From the NCBI GenBank assembly GCA_002389055.1, contig DGNT01000201.1, positions 1-9,914 of the forward strand: a stretch of 9,914 nucleotides of DNA, given 5' to 3'. Positions 1 through 6,883 of the stretch are shown piece by piece (position 1 is the first letter of the stretch; each line of letters begins with the position of its first letter). Under the pieces are notes generated by a model, which had not been told where the DNA came from, ran no database searches, and saw only the letters and a list, made by a program, of their open reading frames with translations. The DNA is from Alcanivorax sp. UBA4485 (GTDB taxonomy: Bacteria > Pseudomonadota > Gammaproteobacteria > Pseudomonadales > Alcanivoracaceae). The position numbers and the translations under genes are program-made.

Positions 1-2327
1 CGGCGCGCGTCCTGGAGGATCTGCGAGGGCGAGTAGAAGCCCATCGGCAGGCTGTTGAGCAGGCCGCAGTAGAAGGCGCTGGTGTGGTGGCGCTTGAGCC
101 AGGCGGACACGTACACCAGCAGCGCGAAGCTGGCGGAGTGGGATTCCGGGAAGCCATAGCCGCCGAAGCCTTTCATTTGCTCGAACAGGCGGCGCGCGTA
201 GTCGCCGCTGTAGCCGTTGGCGCGCATGCCGTCGATCACCCGGGCTTCGAATTCCATCAGTTCGCCGCTTTTGCCCCAGCGCGCCATGGCGCGGCGCAGG
301 CGGTCGGCCTCGCCGCCGGAAAAGCCCGCCGCCACCATCACCAGCTTGATCACCTGTTCCTGGAAAATGGGCACGCCCAGGGTGCGCTCCAGCACCGCTT
401 TCACCTTGTCGTCCGGGTAGTCGGTTTCTTCCAGGCCGTCCCGGCGGCGCAGGTAGGGGTGCACCATGTCGCCCTGGATCGGGCCGGGGCGCACGATCGC
501 CACTTCCACCACCAGGTCATAGAACTTGCGCGGCCGCAGGCGCGGCAGCATGTTCATTTGGGCGCGGGATTCCACCTGGAACACGCCCAGGCTGTCGCCC
601 TTGCAGAGCATGTCGTAGGTGGCCTCGTCGCCGGCCGGTATGTCCTGCATCGCCAGCGGGCGGCCCCGGTAGCCTTGCACCATATCCAGGGTTTTGCGGA
701 TCGCGGTGAGCATGCCCAGGGCGAGCACGTCCACTTTCATCAGGCCCAGGGATTCCAGGTCGTCCTTGTCCCACTGGATCAGGGTGCGGTCGGGCATCGC
801 CGCGTTTTCCACCGGCACCAGGGTGTGCACCGGGTCGCGGGTGATCACGAAGCCTCCCACGTGTTGCGATAAATGGCGCGGGAAGCCGACCAGCTCGTGC
901 ACCAGCTCCCGATAGTGGCGGCCCAGGGTGGAGCCGCCCAGGCCCACTTCGCGGAACCGTTCCACCAGGGCGTCGGGTTTGTCCCACCAGGCCAGGTTGC
1001 CGCTGAGGCGCTCGATGATGTCCATGTCCACGCCCAGGGCGCGGCCCACGTCGCGCACCGCCGAGCGGGTGCGGTAGTGAATCACGGTGGCGGCCAGGGC
1101 GGCGCGGTCGCGGCCGTATTTACGGTAGAGGTACTGCATCACCTCTTCGCGCCGTTCGTGCTCGAAGTCCACGTCGATATCCGGCGGTTCGTCCCGCTCC
1201 TGGGAGATAAAGCGCTCGAACAGAAGCTGGCTGCGGCCCGGGTCCACCTCGGTGACGCCCAGGCAGTAGCACACCGCGGAGTTGGCCGCCGAACCGCGTC
1301 CCTGGCAGAGAATGCCCTGGCTACGGGCGAAGGCGACGATGTCGTGCACGGTGAGGAAGTAGTGCGCGTAGCCGAGCTGGCGGATCAGCCCCAGCTCCTT
1401 GTCCACCAGGGCGCGCACCGTGTCCGGCACGCCGTCCGGGTAGCGGGCTTCGGCGCCCTGGTGGGCGAGGGCGGCGAGATAGTCGTCGGCGTTCTGGCCC
1501 GGCGGCACCACTTCTTCCGGATACTGGTAGCGGATTTCGTCCATTTCGAAGTGGCATTGCTCGGCGATCCAGGCGGCTTCTTCCAGCAACGCCGGCGGGT
1601 AGATCTCCGCCAGCCGGTTGAGATCGCGCAGGTGGCGCTGGTCGTTCTGGAAACGGCGCCGGCCCAGGTCGCGTACCGTGGTGTTGAGGCGCAGGGCGGT
1701 GAGCAGTTCCTGCAGGCGCTGGCGTTCCGGCCGGTGGTAGTGGACGTCGTTGGTGGCGGTCATGGCCAGCCCGAAGCGGTCCGCCAGCTGGTAACAGTAG
1801 CGGTAGTGCAGGGCGTCGTTGCCGTCCTGGAGCAGCTCGCAGGCTAGCCACAGGCGTTCGCCGAAGTGGTCCTTCAGCAGGGCGGCGTGGTGGTCGTCGC
1901 GGTCGTCCCCGGCGGGCAGCCACAGGCACAGGGCGTTGCGGTCGATGCGCGTCAGGTCCTGCCAATGCAGCCGGTAGTGGCCTTTTTCCGCGCGCCGCCG
2001 GCCACGGGTGATCAGCGTGGAAATCTCGCCGTAGGCCTGGCGGTCGCGGGCCAGCAGCACCAGGCGCAGTTCGCCCCGGTCCTGGTGCAGGCGGAAGTGG
2101 CTGCCCACGATCAGCCGGAAATCCAGCGTGCGGCCTTCGTCCTCCAGGGCTTTTTTGAGGTTCTTGTGGGCCTGGTAGGCGCGCACCACCCCGGCCAGGG
2201 AGCCGTCGTCGGTGATCGCCAGGGCCCGATAGCCCTGTCGCCAGGCCTGCAGCACCAGCTCCTCCGGCTGGCTGGCGCCGGTGAGGAAGGTGAAGGCGCT
2301 GGTGCAATGCAGTTCCGCGAAATCCAT
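1..2327 (-). CDS. dnaE2: Error-prone DNA polymerase DnaE2 (ImuC), 3' end outside the window
   Basis: C-family DNA polymerase III alpha paralogue that carries out translesion synthesis with ImuA and ImuB. The 775 visible codons have no in-frame stop where I checked; family proteins are about 1,030-1,070 residues, so roughly the last quarter lies beyond position 1. The PHP domain opens with ELHCTSAFTFLTGAS (residues 5-19, H7) and includes ATNDVHYH (191-198). The polymerase core has GRGSAANSAV (343-352), the catalytic PDIDVDF (D383 and D385), and the third aspartate in KVDVLALGML (D533). Also present are HVGGFVIT (489-496), VRPGPIQGDMVHPYLRRR (612-629) and FPESHSASFALL (726-737). The ATG lies one base after the imuB stop (TAAGATG) with only a weak upstream purine stretch, so it probably relies on translational coupling. 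Expression should be SOS-controlled from the promoter before imuA. One oddity is LNSLPMGFY (758-766), where family members normally have LNSQPMGFY. Confidence 0.96.
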   Translation of the reverse strand, partial: MDFAELHCTSAFTFLTGASQPEELVLQAWRQGYRALAITDDGSLAGVVRAYQAHKNLKKALEDEGRTLDFRLIVGSHFRLHQDRGELRLVLLARDRQAYGEISTLITRGRRRAEKGHYRLHWQDLTRIDRNALCLWLPAGDDRDDHHAALLKDHFGERLWLACELLQDGNDALHYRYCYQLADRFGLAMTATNDVHYHRPERQRLQELLTALRLNTTVRDLGRRRFQNDQRHLRDLNRLAEIYPPALLEEAAWIAEQCHFEMDEIRYQYPEEVVPPGQNADDYLAALAHQGAEARYPDGVPDTVRALVDKELGLIRQLGYAHYFLTVHDIVAFARSQGILCQGRGSAANSAVCYCLGVTEVDPGRSQLLFERFISQERDEPPDIDVDFEHERREEVMQYLYRKYGRDRAALAATVIHYRTRSAVRDVGRALGVDMDIIERLSGNLAWWDKPDALVERFREVGLGGSTLGRHYRELVHELVGFPRHLSQHVGGFVITRDPVHTLVPVENAAMPDRTLIQWDKDDLESLGLMKVDVLALGMLTAIRKTLDMVQGYRGRPLAMQDIPAGDEATYDMLCKGDSLGVFQVESRAQMNMLPRLRPRKFYDLVVEVAIVRPGPIQGDMVHPYLRRRDGLEETDYPDDKVKAVLERTLGVPIFQEQVIKLVMVAAGFSGGEADRLRRAMARWGKSGELMEFEARVIDGMRANGYSGDYARRLFEQMKGFGGYGFPESHSASFALLVYVSAWLKRHHTSAFYCGLLNSLPMGFYSPSQILQDAR

Positions 2328-2328
2328 C

Positions 2329-3753
2329 TTAGAAAAAGCCCTGCAACCACCAGCGCGCCTGGTCGTCCTCGAACACCCAGCAACAGAGCCCGTCCGGGTG
2401 GTGGGCGACGCGGTAGCGGCGCGCGGCCAGGTCATGCCAGGGCTGGCTGAAGCGTTCTTCCTGGGGGAACAGGGTCAGGGGGCGGCCACGCCAATGGGGT
2501 ACCCGGTCGCGCAGGGTCAGTGGCCGGGGCGGATCGAGCAGCCACAGGGGCCGGTCCTGGTCGCTGTCCTGATCGTCGGCGGCGGTTTTGGGCGGGGACG
2601 CCAGCGGTGCGCGGCCCCGTTCGGTTTCTTCCGGCAGATGGCCGTCGCCCCGGTCCGGACGGTACACGCCCAGGGCCGGTTCGCCGGCCAGCTTTTCCAG
2701 CAGGCCGGCCAGCGGCGGGCGGGCGCCGGGGTCCGGGAACAGCTCGGCGAGGCCCGGGTTGCGCGGCCGGGGGCGGCCGCCGTCCAGGCCCAGGCCGAGC
2801 AGCGGGGCGCTCAATTCATGGTGGCTCAGGCGCCGCTGGCTGAGGTCCAGCCAGGTGGCGGCGTCATAGCCCTGGCGGGCGCGCCGTACGATCAGCGTGT
2901 CCCGGTGGCCATTGTTCAAATACAGGTGCCAGCGCAGGGTCACCAGGCTTTCCTGGTGGCGGTTCAGAGTGTCTTCCAGCTTGGCCAGCAGGGTGCTCAT
3001 GGGCCCGCTGAGCCGGTCCAGGTCGTCCAGCGGGTCGTCGAAGTCGAGCCGCTCGCGGAACGGGCGCGGCGGGGAAATCGGTTTGCGCGGGTCCGCCTGT
3101 TCGCCGAGCAGACGTTGCAGCCAGTCCAGGAAATCGACCCCGAAGCGCTTGCCCAGCGCCGCCCGGGGCAGCGGGAACAGCTCGCCCAGGGTGCGGAAAC
3201 CGGGCGCCTGCAGGCGCCGGCGCAGGCGCTCGTCCAGGTCCAGCTCGGCGAGCGGCAGGTCCGCCAGCCAGGCCTGGAAGCGCGCCGCTTCCGGGGGCGC
3301 GTCCAGGGCCGGCGGGTCGGTGAGGTGCCAGGCGGCCAGCGGCGTGGGGCCGATGCCCAGGCGGCTGGTCAGCGGGCAGTGCAGCCGGTAGCGGTCGACC
3401 CGGGCGAGCAGTTGTTCAAAGCCGCCGAACAGTTTCAGGCAGCCGCCTACCTCCAGCAGAACGGTGGCCGGCGGCGCCGGGCACACCTGGGGCGTGAGAG
3501 CCAGCAACTGGCGGGCCTCGCGCAGCAACGCCTGGTGCTGCTGGTCGGCCCGTGCTTCGTGCACTTCCAGCGCTTCGCACAGGGCACGGGCGGTGCCCAG
3601 GCGCAGGCCCGCTTCCACGCCGGCGGCGCGGGCCGCCGGATTGGCCAGCAACACCCGGTTGCCACGCACCAGCACGCGGGGCTCCGGGCGCGGGCCGTGT
3701 TCCGCCTCCAGCGCCAGCAGCGGAAAATGCAGGGCCAACCACAGCGCGCTCAT
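2329..3753 (-). CDS. imuB: ImuB, Y-family polymerase-like mutagenesis protein
   Basis: Catalytically inactive Y-family homologue that is the hub of the ImuA-ImuB-DnaE2 mutasome and, in studied species, links it to the beta clamp. It has 474 residues, normal for the family. The start M-S-A-L-W-L-A-L-H-F-P is typical of ImuB, and H9 stands where an active Y-family polymerase has a catalytic aspartate. The second acidic motif is replaced by LEVGGCLKLFGG (100-111). A helix-hairpin-helix-like segment, FRTLGELFPLPRAAL, lies at 186-200. The C-terminal region has DRPLWLLDPPRPL (400-412) and ends in RWWLQGFF. The frame stays open for 120 codons upstream to an ATG at 4113, but that stretch is antisense-phase shadow of imuA. 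The ATG at 3753 overlaps the imuA stop as ATGA and gives the conserved N-terminus. I see no clean QLxLF-type clamp-binding motif; PGLAELF (333-339) is the closest candidate. Confidence 0.95.
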   Translation of the reverse strand: MSALWLALHFPLLALEAEHGPRPEPRVLVRGNRVLLANPAARAAGVEAGLRLGTARALCEALEVHEARADQQHQALLREARQLLALTPQVCPAPPATVLLEVGGCLKLFGGFEQLLARVDRYRLHCPLTSRLGIGPTPLAAWHLTDPPALDAPPEAARFQAWLADLPLAELDLDERLRRRLQAPGFRTLGELFPLPRAALGKRFGVDFLDWLQRLLGEQADPRKPISPPRPFRERLDFDDPLDDLDRLSGPMSTLLAKLEDTLNRHQESLVTLRWHLYLNNGHRDTLIVRRARQGYDAATWLDLSQRRLSHHELSAPLLGLGLDGGRPRPRNPGLAELFPDPGARPPLAGLLEKLAGEPALGVYRPDRGDGHLPEETERGRAPLASPPKTAADDQDSDQDRPLWLLDPPRPLTLRDRVPHWRGRPLTLFPQEERFSQPWHDLAARRYRVAHHPDGLCCWVFEDDQARWWLQGFF

Positions 3754-4511
3754 GGCCGCACCTCCGGGACGACGGGGGCGGGCAGCCGCAACAACGGCGT
3801 GCGCAGCGCGGGCTCCGGCGTCGGACGACGGGTCAGGGCCGGCAGCTCGCGGCAGGCCGGCGGCCGCCGGCGCAGGTGCTCGGGCAGCAGTGGCAGGTGG
3901 CAATACTGCCCGGCCCGGCCGCCGGGCTGCTTGTGCACGGTGACGGTCAGTTCGCCGGGGGCCGGGCAGCTCAGATCCAGGCGCAGCGGTGCCGGGCTGG
4001 GTTGCTGGCCGGCCTGGCGCGGGCGCACCAGTATCAGCAGGCAACGCCCCTGTTGCGCACCCATATGCAAACGCCGCAGGGTGCCCGCCGGCAACGGCCC
4101 GCCCGGTGCCCACAGCAACGCCAGCCGCACGGTGTCGCCGGCGATCGCTTCGAAGCTGGCGCGCAGCAGGGTGGCGCGGTCGTCGCTACGCAGAATCAGC
4201 AGGTCGTCCAGGGGCACCCCGGCCCGGGCCAGCATGGTGGCGGAAGGGCGCATTGGCGGGTTGGCGATCAGACGCGCGCCGGGGCCGTCGCTGGCCAGCA
4301 CCGGCAGCAGCAGATGCAGAACCGCCGGGCAGGGCAGCGGGCAGAGCAGCTCCACCAGGCCCTGCTCCGGCCAGCCGCCGCCGGCCAGTATCCGGTCCAG
4401 GTCGGCGAAGCCGGTGCTTTGCCCCTGGCCGCTGCCGGTGCTTTCGCGGCCCCACCAGGTGTCCCTGCGGGCCAGCAATTGTTGCAAGAAATCAGGCGGC
4501 ATGGGCGGCAT
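3750..4511 (-). CDS. imuA: ImuA, RecA-like SOS mutagenesis accessory protein
   Basis: First gene of the SOS mutagenesis operon. ImuA is a RecA/SulA-like partner of ImuB and DnaE2. The 253-residue product has the family segment TGFADLDRILAGGGWP (33-48) followed by GLVELL, a Walker-B-like strand VRLALLWAPGG (128-138), and LRRLHMGAQQGRCLLILVRP (145-164). At the Walker A place it reads CPLPCPAV (57-64), so no P-loop is present, which is usual for ImuA. The protein is longer than the roughly 205 residues I know for Pseudomonas ImuA. The excess is a Pro/Arg-rich tail from about residue 212 to 253. The start at 4511 is 27 bases from the LexA box and is preceded by GGATG seven bases upstream. A second in-frame ATG at 4502 would remove only three residues and has no better ribosome site. 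Confidence 0.9.
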   Translation of the reverse strand: MPPMPPDFLQQLLARRDTWWGRESTGSGQGQSTGFADLDRILAGGGWPEQGLVELLCPLPCPAVLHLLLPVLASDGPGARLIANPPMRPSATMLARAGVPLDDLLILRSDDRATLLRASFEAIAGDTVRLALLWAPGGPLPAGTLRRLHMGAQQGRCLLILVRPRQAGQQPSPAPLRLDLSCPAPGELTVTVHKQPGGRAGQYCHLPLLPEHLRRRPPACRELPALTRRPTPEPALRTPLLRLPAPVVPEVRP

Positions 4512-4538
4512 GAAGGAACATCCGGGATATTTGGAATG

Positions 4539-4554
4539 CTGTACATAAGAACAG
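4539..4554 (-). promoter_or_regulatory. LexA (SOS) box of the imuA-imuB-dnaE2 operon
   Basis: On the minus strand this reads CTGTTCTTATGTACAG, a full CTG-N10-CAG match to the gammaproteobacterial LexA operator. It overlaps the putative -10 hexamer at 4551-4556 and ends 27 bases before the imuA start. LexA bound here would cover the promoter and repress the cassette until RecA-stimulated LexA cleavage. Seen: the motif and its placement. Known: LexA control of imuAB-dnaE2 in many bacteria. Confidence 0.92.
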
Positions 4555-4579
4555 TATCCGTAAGCCGGCCAAGCGTCAA
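4551..4579 (-). promoter_or_regulatory. Sigma-70-type promoter of imuA-imuB-dnaE2
   Basis: The minus strand has TTGACG (4579-4574, five of six consensus bases), a 17-base spacer, then TACTGT (4556-4551, four of six). The -10 shares bases with the left half of the LexA box, the common arrangement of SOS promoters. Transcription would start about 30 bases before the imuA ATG. Confidence 0.75.
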
Positions 4580-4645
4580 TGGAAAGGGCTGTGCTGAGCG
4601 GTCAAGCGGCGCTGTCAGGGTAAACATATTGTATTGCCGGGGCCT

Positions 4646-4661
4646 CTTGAGTAGCTTCAAG
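4646..4661. promoter_or_regulatory. Inverted repeat CTTGA-N6-TCAAG, possible operator
   Basis: A 16-base dyad with perfect five-base arms lies 28 bases before the start of the Tat-signal gene at 4690. Its place in a leader region would suit a regulator site for the Tat/GMC operon, but five-base arms can arise by chance and no regulator gene adjoins it. I could not identify a convincing -35/-10 pair for the plus-strand operon in 4555-4689. Confidence 0.25.
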
Positions 4662-4689
4662 GCATCCCCGAGCTCGACGAGAATTCCCG

Positions 4690-5331
4690 ATGTCATCACA
4701 ACAACAAACAGCGCGCCGGTTGTCCTCGGCCTTTCAGCAAGGCGTGACCCGGCGGCGGTTCCTTAAGTGGGGCCTGGTCGGTAGTGCCGGCGTGGCCGCG
4801 GCCGCCGCGGGCGGCTTCGCGCTGCTGCGTCTGTCGCCCCTGGACGACCGGCCGAAACCGGATTGGGCCGACGGCCTGAGCCGCCAGGAATACCATCTGT
4901 TCGACCGGGCGCGGGTGGCACTGCTGCCCACCGTGGGCACCGATCTCACGCCCAGCGACCAGGTGCCGGTGGTGCGCAATGTGCAGGGCATTCTCGGCTT
5001 TATGGACGCGGCCACCCGCAAGGACGTGGCCACCGGGCTGACGCTGTTTGATAACGCCGCGGTGTTGTTCCACGGCAAGCGTTTCGTGGATCTGGACGAG
5101 GCCACCGCCCGCGATTATTTCGACGCCTGGAGCCGGGGCAATGTGGTGCAGCGCACCTTGGGCACGGTGATCAAACAGCTCACTTATACCTCCTACTGGC
5201 GGGATGAAAGCACCTGGGGGCCGGTGGAATTCGACGGTCCGGTGTCCGACCGCTGGGGCATCGCCTATTTGGGCAACGCGCCTTTACCGGATCAACAGCC
5301 GGATCAAGCCACTGAGGAGGGCAACGCATGA
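4690..5331 (+). CDS. Tat-signal small subunit of a GMC dehydrogenase (gluconate 2-dehydrogenase subunit 3-like)
   Basis: 213-residue protein with a twin-arginine signal: TRRRFLK at 20-26 fits S/T-R-R-x-F-L-K and is followed by the hydrophobic, Ala-rich stretch WGLVGSAGVAAAAAGGFALL (27-46). The folded protein would be exported by Tat and may stay anchored by this segment. The mature part begins near the aromatic/acidic YHLFDRARVALLPTVGTDL (68-86), contains FHGKRFVDLDEATARDYFDAW (127-147), and ends with TYTSYWRDESTWGPVEFDGP (165-184). Layout and size resemble gluconate 2-dehydrogenase subunit 3 and related small subunits of membrane GMC dehydrogenases; the family assignment is from memory and not firm. 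The stop overlaps the GMC start as ATGA, so the two are translated together. The ribosome site before 4690 is weak (GACGAGA). It is divergent from imuA with 178 bases between them. Confidence 0.8.
   Translation: MSSQQQTARRLSSAFQQGVTRRRFLKWGLVGSAGVAAAAAGGFALLRLSPLDDRPKPDWADGLSRQEYHLFDRARVALLPTVGTDLTPSDQVPVVRNVQGILGFMDAATRKDVATGLTLFDNAAVLFHGKRFVDLDEATARDYFDAWSRGNVVQRTLGTVIKQLTYTSYWRDESTWGPVEFDGPVSDRWGIAYLGNAPLPDQQPDQATEEGNA
5314..5320 (+). promoter_or_regulatory. Strong Shine-Dalgarno GAGGAGG for the GMC gene
   Basis: GAGGAGG sits seven bases before the ATG at 5328, inside the end of the upstream gene, and fixes the GMC start at the ATGA overlap. Confidence 0.85.
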
Positions 5332-6866
5332 GCGAAGTGCAATGGCGGTCTTCCGGCTTGCCGGTGACTGAAGCGAAGGACATTACCCAGAGTTCACTGA
5401 CCCTGGACGCGGACGTGGTGATCGTCGGCTCCGGCGCCGGCGGCGCGGTGGCCGGCTATGAGCTGGCCCGGCGCGGCAAGAAGGTGGTGATTCTGGAAGC
5501 GGGGCCCTATGTGCCCTCGAAAGACTTTACCGAGCGCTTCCCGGACAGCCTGGAAACTCTGTATCAGGACCACGGTGGCCAGACCAATAAAAGCGGCGAC
5601 CTGCTGGTGTTGCAGGGCGCCTGCGTGGGCGGCTCCACGGTGGTCAACGGCTGCGTGTGCTTCCGCACTCCGGACTTTATTCTGCAGGACTGGCAGCGCG
5701 ATTTCGGGCTCAGCGATCTGACTTCCGAAGAGATGGCGCCGTATTTCGACCGGGTGGAAAAGAATCTTTCCATCGAGGACAACAAGGAACACGAGATCGC
5801 CCGCCACGGCCAGCTGATCCGCGCCGGCGCCAACAAGCTGGGCTGGTCAGTGAAACCGTTCAAACGCAATATCCGTGAATGCGCGCTGACCGGGCACTGC
5901 CTGTCCGGCTGCAAGACCGAACGCAAGCAGTCCATGCTGGTCAGCTATCTGCCCTGGGCCACCGCCCACGGCGCCCGTATTTTCGCCGACACCCGGGTCA
6001 CCGAAGTCCTCGCCGACGGCGGTCAGGCGCGCGGTGTGCGTGCCGAGATCACCGGCCACGACGGCGCCAAGGTGGCGGAGATGACGGTCAACGCGGAGCG
6101 GGTGATCCTCGCCGCCGGTGCCGTGCAGACGCCCTTGCTGCTGTTGAAAAATGGCCTGGCCAACCGGTCCGGGCAGGTGGGCAAGAATTTCGCCTGTCAC
6201 CCGTCGTTGTATGTGTCGGCGCGCTATCCGAAGCCGGTGCACGCCTGGCGCGGCGCCATGCTGGGGGTGTACGTGGACGAGTTTCTGCACCCGGACAAGG
6301 GCGGTTTCGTGCTGGAGGACGGCGGCGCCGGCCTGGCGGAGCTGAGCATGACCGCGGAGCCGGGCACCGGCGAACCGTTCATGGCGTTTATGGAGGATGC
6401 CAAATACCTGGCCGGCCTGGTGACGCTGATCCACGATCACAACGTGGGCACCATCCGCTGGGAGGACGGCCGCAAGGTGATCGACTACCAGCTCGCCAAC
6501 TCGGATTTCCCGTCCATGAAACGGGCCCTGAAAGCGGCCGCCAGACTGCACCTGGCCTCCGGCGCCGAGGAAGTCTATGTGCCGTCCAGCGATCAGCGGG
6601 TGATTCGTTCCGAGGCGGACATCGACGCCGCCGTGGAAGGGCTGGAGAACCAGCCCCAGCATCTGCGCATGGTGAGCTATCACCCGCAGGGCAGTTGCCG
6701 CATGGGCGCCGACCCGGACACCAGCGTGGTTAATTCGGACGGCGAAACCCATGACGTGAAAGGGTTGTACGTGGCGGACGCCAGTCTGCTGCCGACGTCG
6801 ATCATCGTGAACCCCCAGGTGACCGTGTACGCTCTGGCCACGCGCATCGCTGAACGCATGGCCTGA
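5328..6866 (+). CDS. FAD-dependent GMC family oxidoreductase (large subunit)
   Basis: 512-residue glucose-methanol-choline family flavoenzyme that oxidises an alcohol-type substrate. The Rossmann FAD motif is VVIVGSGAGG (30-39) with E57 in VVILEAG for the ribose. GMC signature 1 is represented by GACVGGSTVVNGCVCFR (97-113), and AERVILAAGAVQTP (256-269) matches signature 2. The active-site end has SYHPQGSCRMG (450-460, H452) and NPQVTVYALATRIAERM (495-511, N495), a His/Asn pair. CALTGHCLSGC (185-195) is a three-cysteine cluster found in long-chain alcohol oxidase and cholesterol-oxidase-like GMC proteins, not in choline or glucose oxidases. There is no signal peptide; the preceding Tat-signal partner probably carries it across the membrane. 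No cytochrome c subunit follows, so the electron acceptor is unknown. Substrate candidates are long-chain alcohols, polyols, sugars or sterols; the sequence alone does not decide. Confidence 0.93.
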   Translation: MSEVQWRSSGLPVTEAKDITQSSLTLDADVVIVGSGAGGAVAGYELARRGKKVVILEAGPYVPSKDFTERFPDSLETLYQDHGGQTNKSGDLLVLQGACVGGSTVVNGCVCFRTPDFILQDWQRDFGLSDLTSEEMAPYFDRVEKNLSIEDNKEHEIARHGQLIRAGANKLGWSVKPFKRNIRECALTGHCLSGCKTERKQSMLVSYLPWATAHGARIFADTRVTEVLADGGQARGVRAEITGHDGAKVAEMTVNAERVILAAGAVQTPLLLLKNGLANRSGQVGKNFACHPSLYVSARYPKPVHAWRGAMLGVYVDEFLHPDKGGFVLEDGGAGLAELSMTAEPGTGEPFMAFMEDAKYLAGLVTLIHDHNVGTIRWEDGRKVIDYQLANSDFPSMKRALKAAARLHLASGAEEVYVPSSDQRVIRSEADIDAAVEGLENQPQHLRMVSYHPQGSCRMGADPDTSVVNSDGETHDVKGLYVADASLLPTSIIVNPQVTVYALATRIAERMA

Positions 6867-6883
6867 GCGGCGGCTTAGCGGCC
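6860..6883. terminator. Imperfect hairpin between convergent stops
   Basis: GGCC and TGAGC pair with GCTTA and GGCC (one G-T pair and a two-base bulge), so both stop codons, TGA of the GMC gene and TAA of the lipoprotein gene, lie in the arms. There is no T-run on either side, so it is at best a weak or Rho-aided stop for the lipoprotein transcript. Confidence 0.25.

Noticed and set aside
84..2450. Long plus-strand open frames (84-872, 873-1847, 1866-2450) opposite dnaE2
   Set aside because: They are in exact codon-antisense phase to dnaE2 in GC-rich DNA, which removes stops on the other strand. Their products are His/Gln/Val/Ala-rich with no family features, while the dnaE2 frame carries all conserved motifs.
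3754..4113. Extended imuB start at 4113
   Set aside because: The 120 extra residues are a shifted-frame reading of imuA. The conserved ImuB N-terminus begins at the ATG at 3753, which overlaps the imuA stop.
4627..4657. Possible plus-strand promoter hexamers (TATTGT, TTGTAT, TAGCTT) before the Tat-signal gene
   Set aside because: No pair with acceptable match and 16-18 base spacing; the best pairing matches about half of each consensus, which is expected by chance.
2281..4766. Plus-strand frames of 755 and 404 codons (2281-4548 and 3552-4766) opposite imuA and imuB
   Set aside because: Low-complexity Gln/Arg/Ala/Gly translations with no recognisable domain, antisense to two well-supported genes; GC-skew shadows.
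5847..6752. Minus-strand frame of 301 codons opposite the GMC gene
   Set aside because: Codon-antisense shadow rich in His, Val and Gly; the plus-strand frame has every GMC motif.
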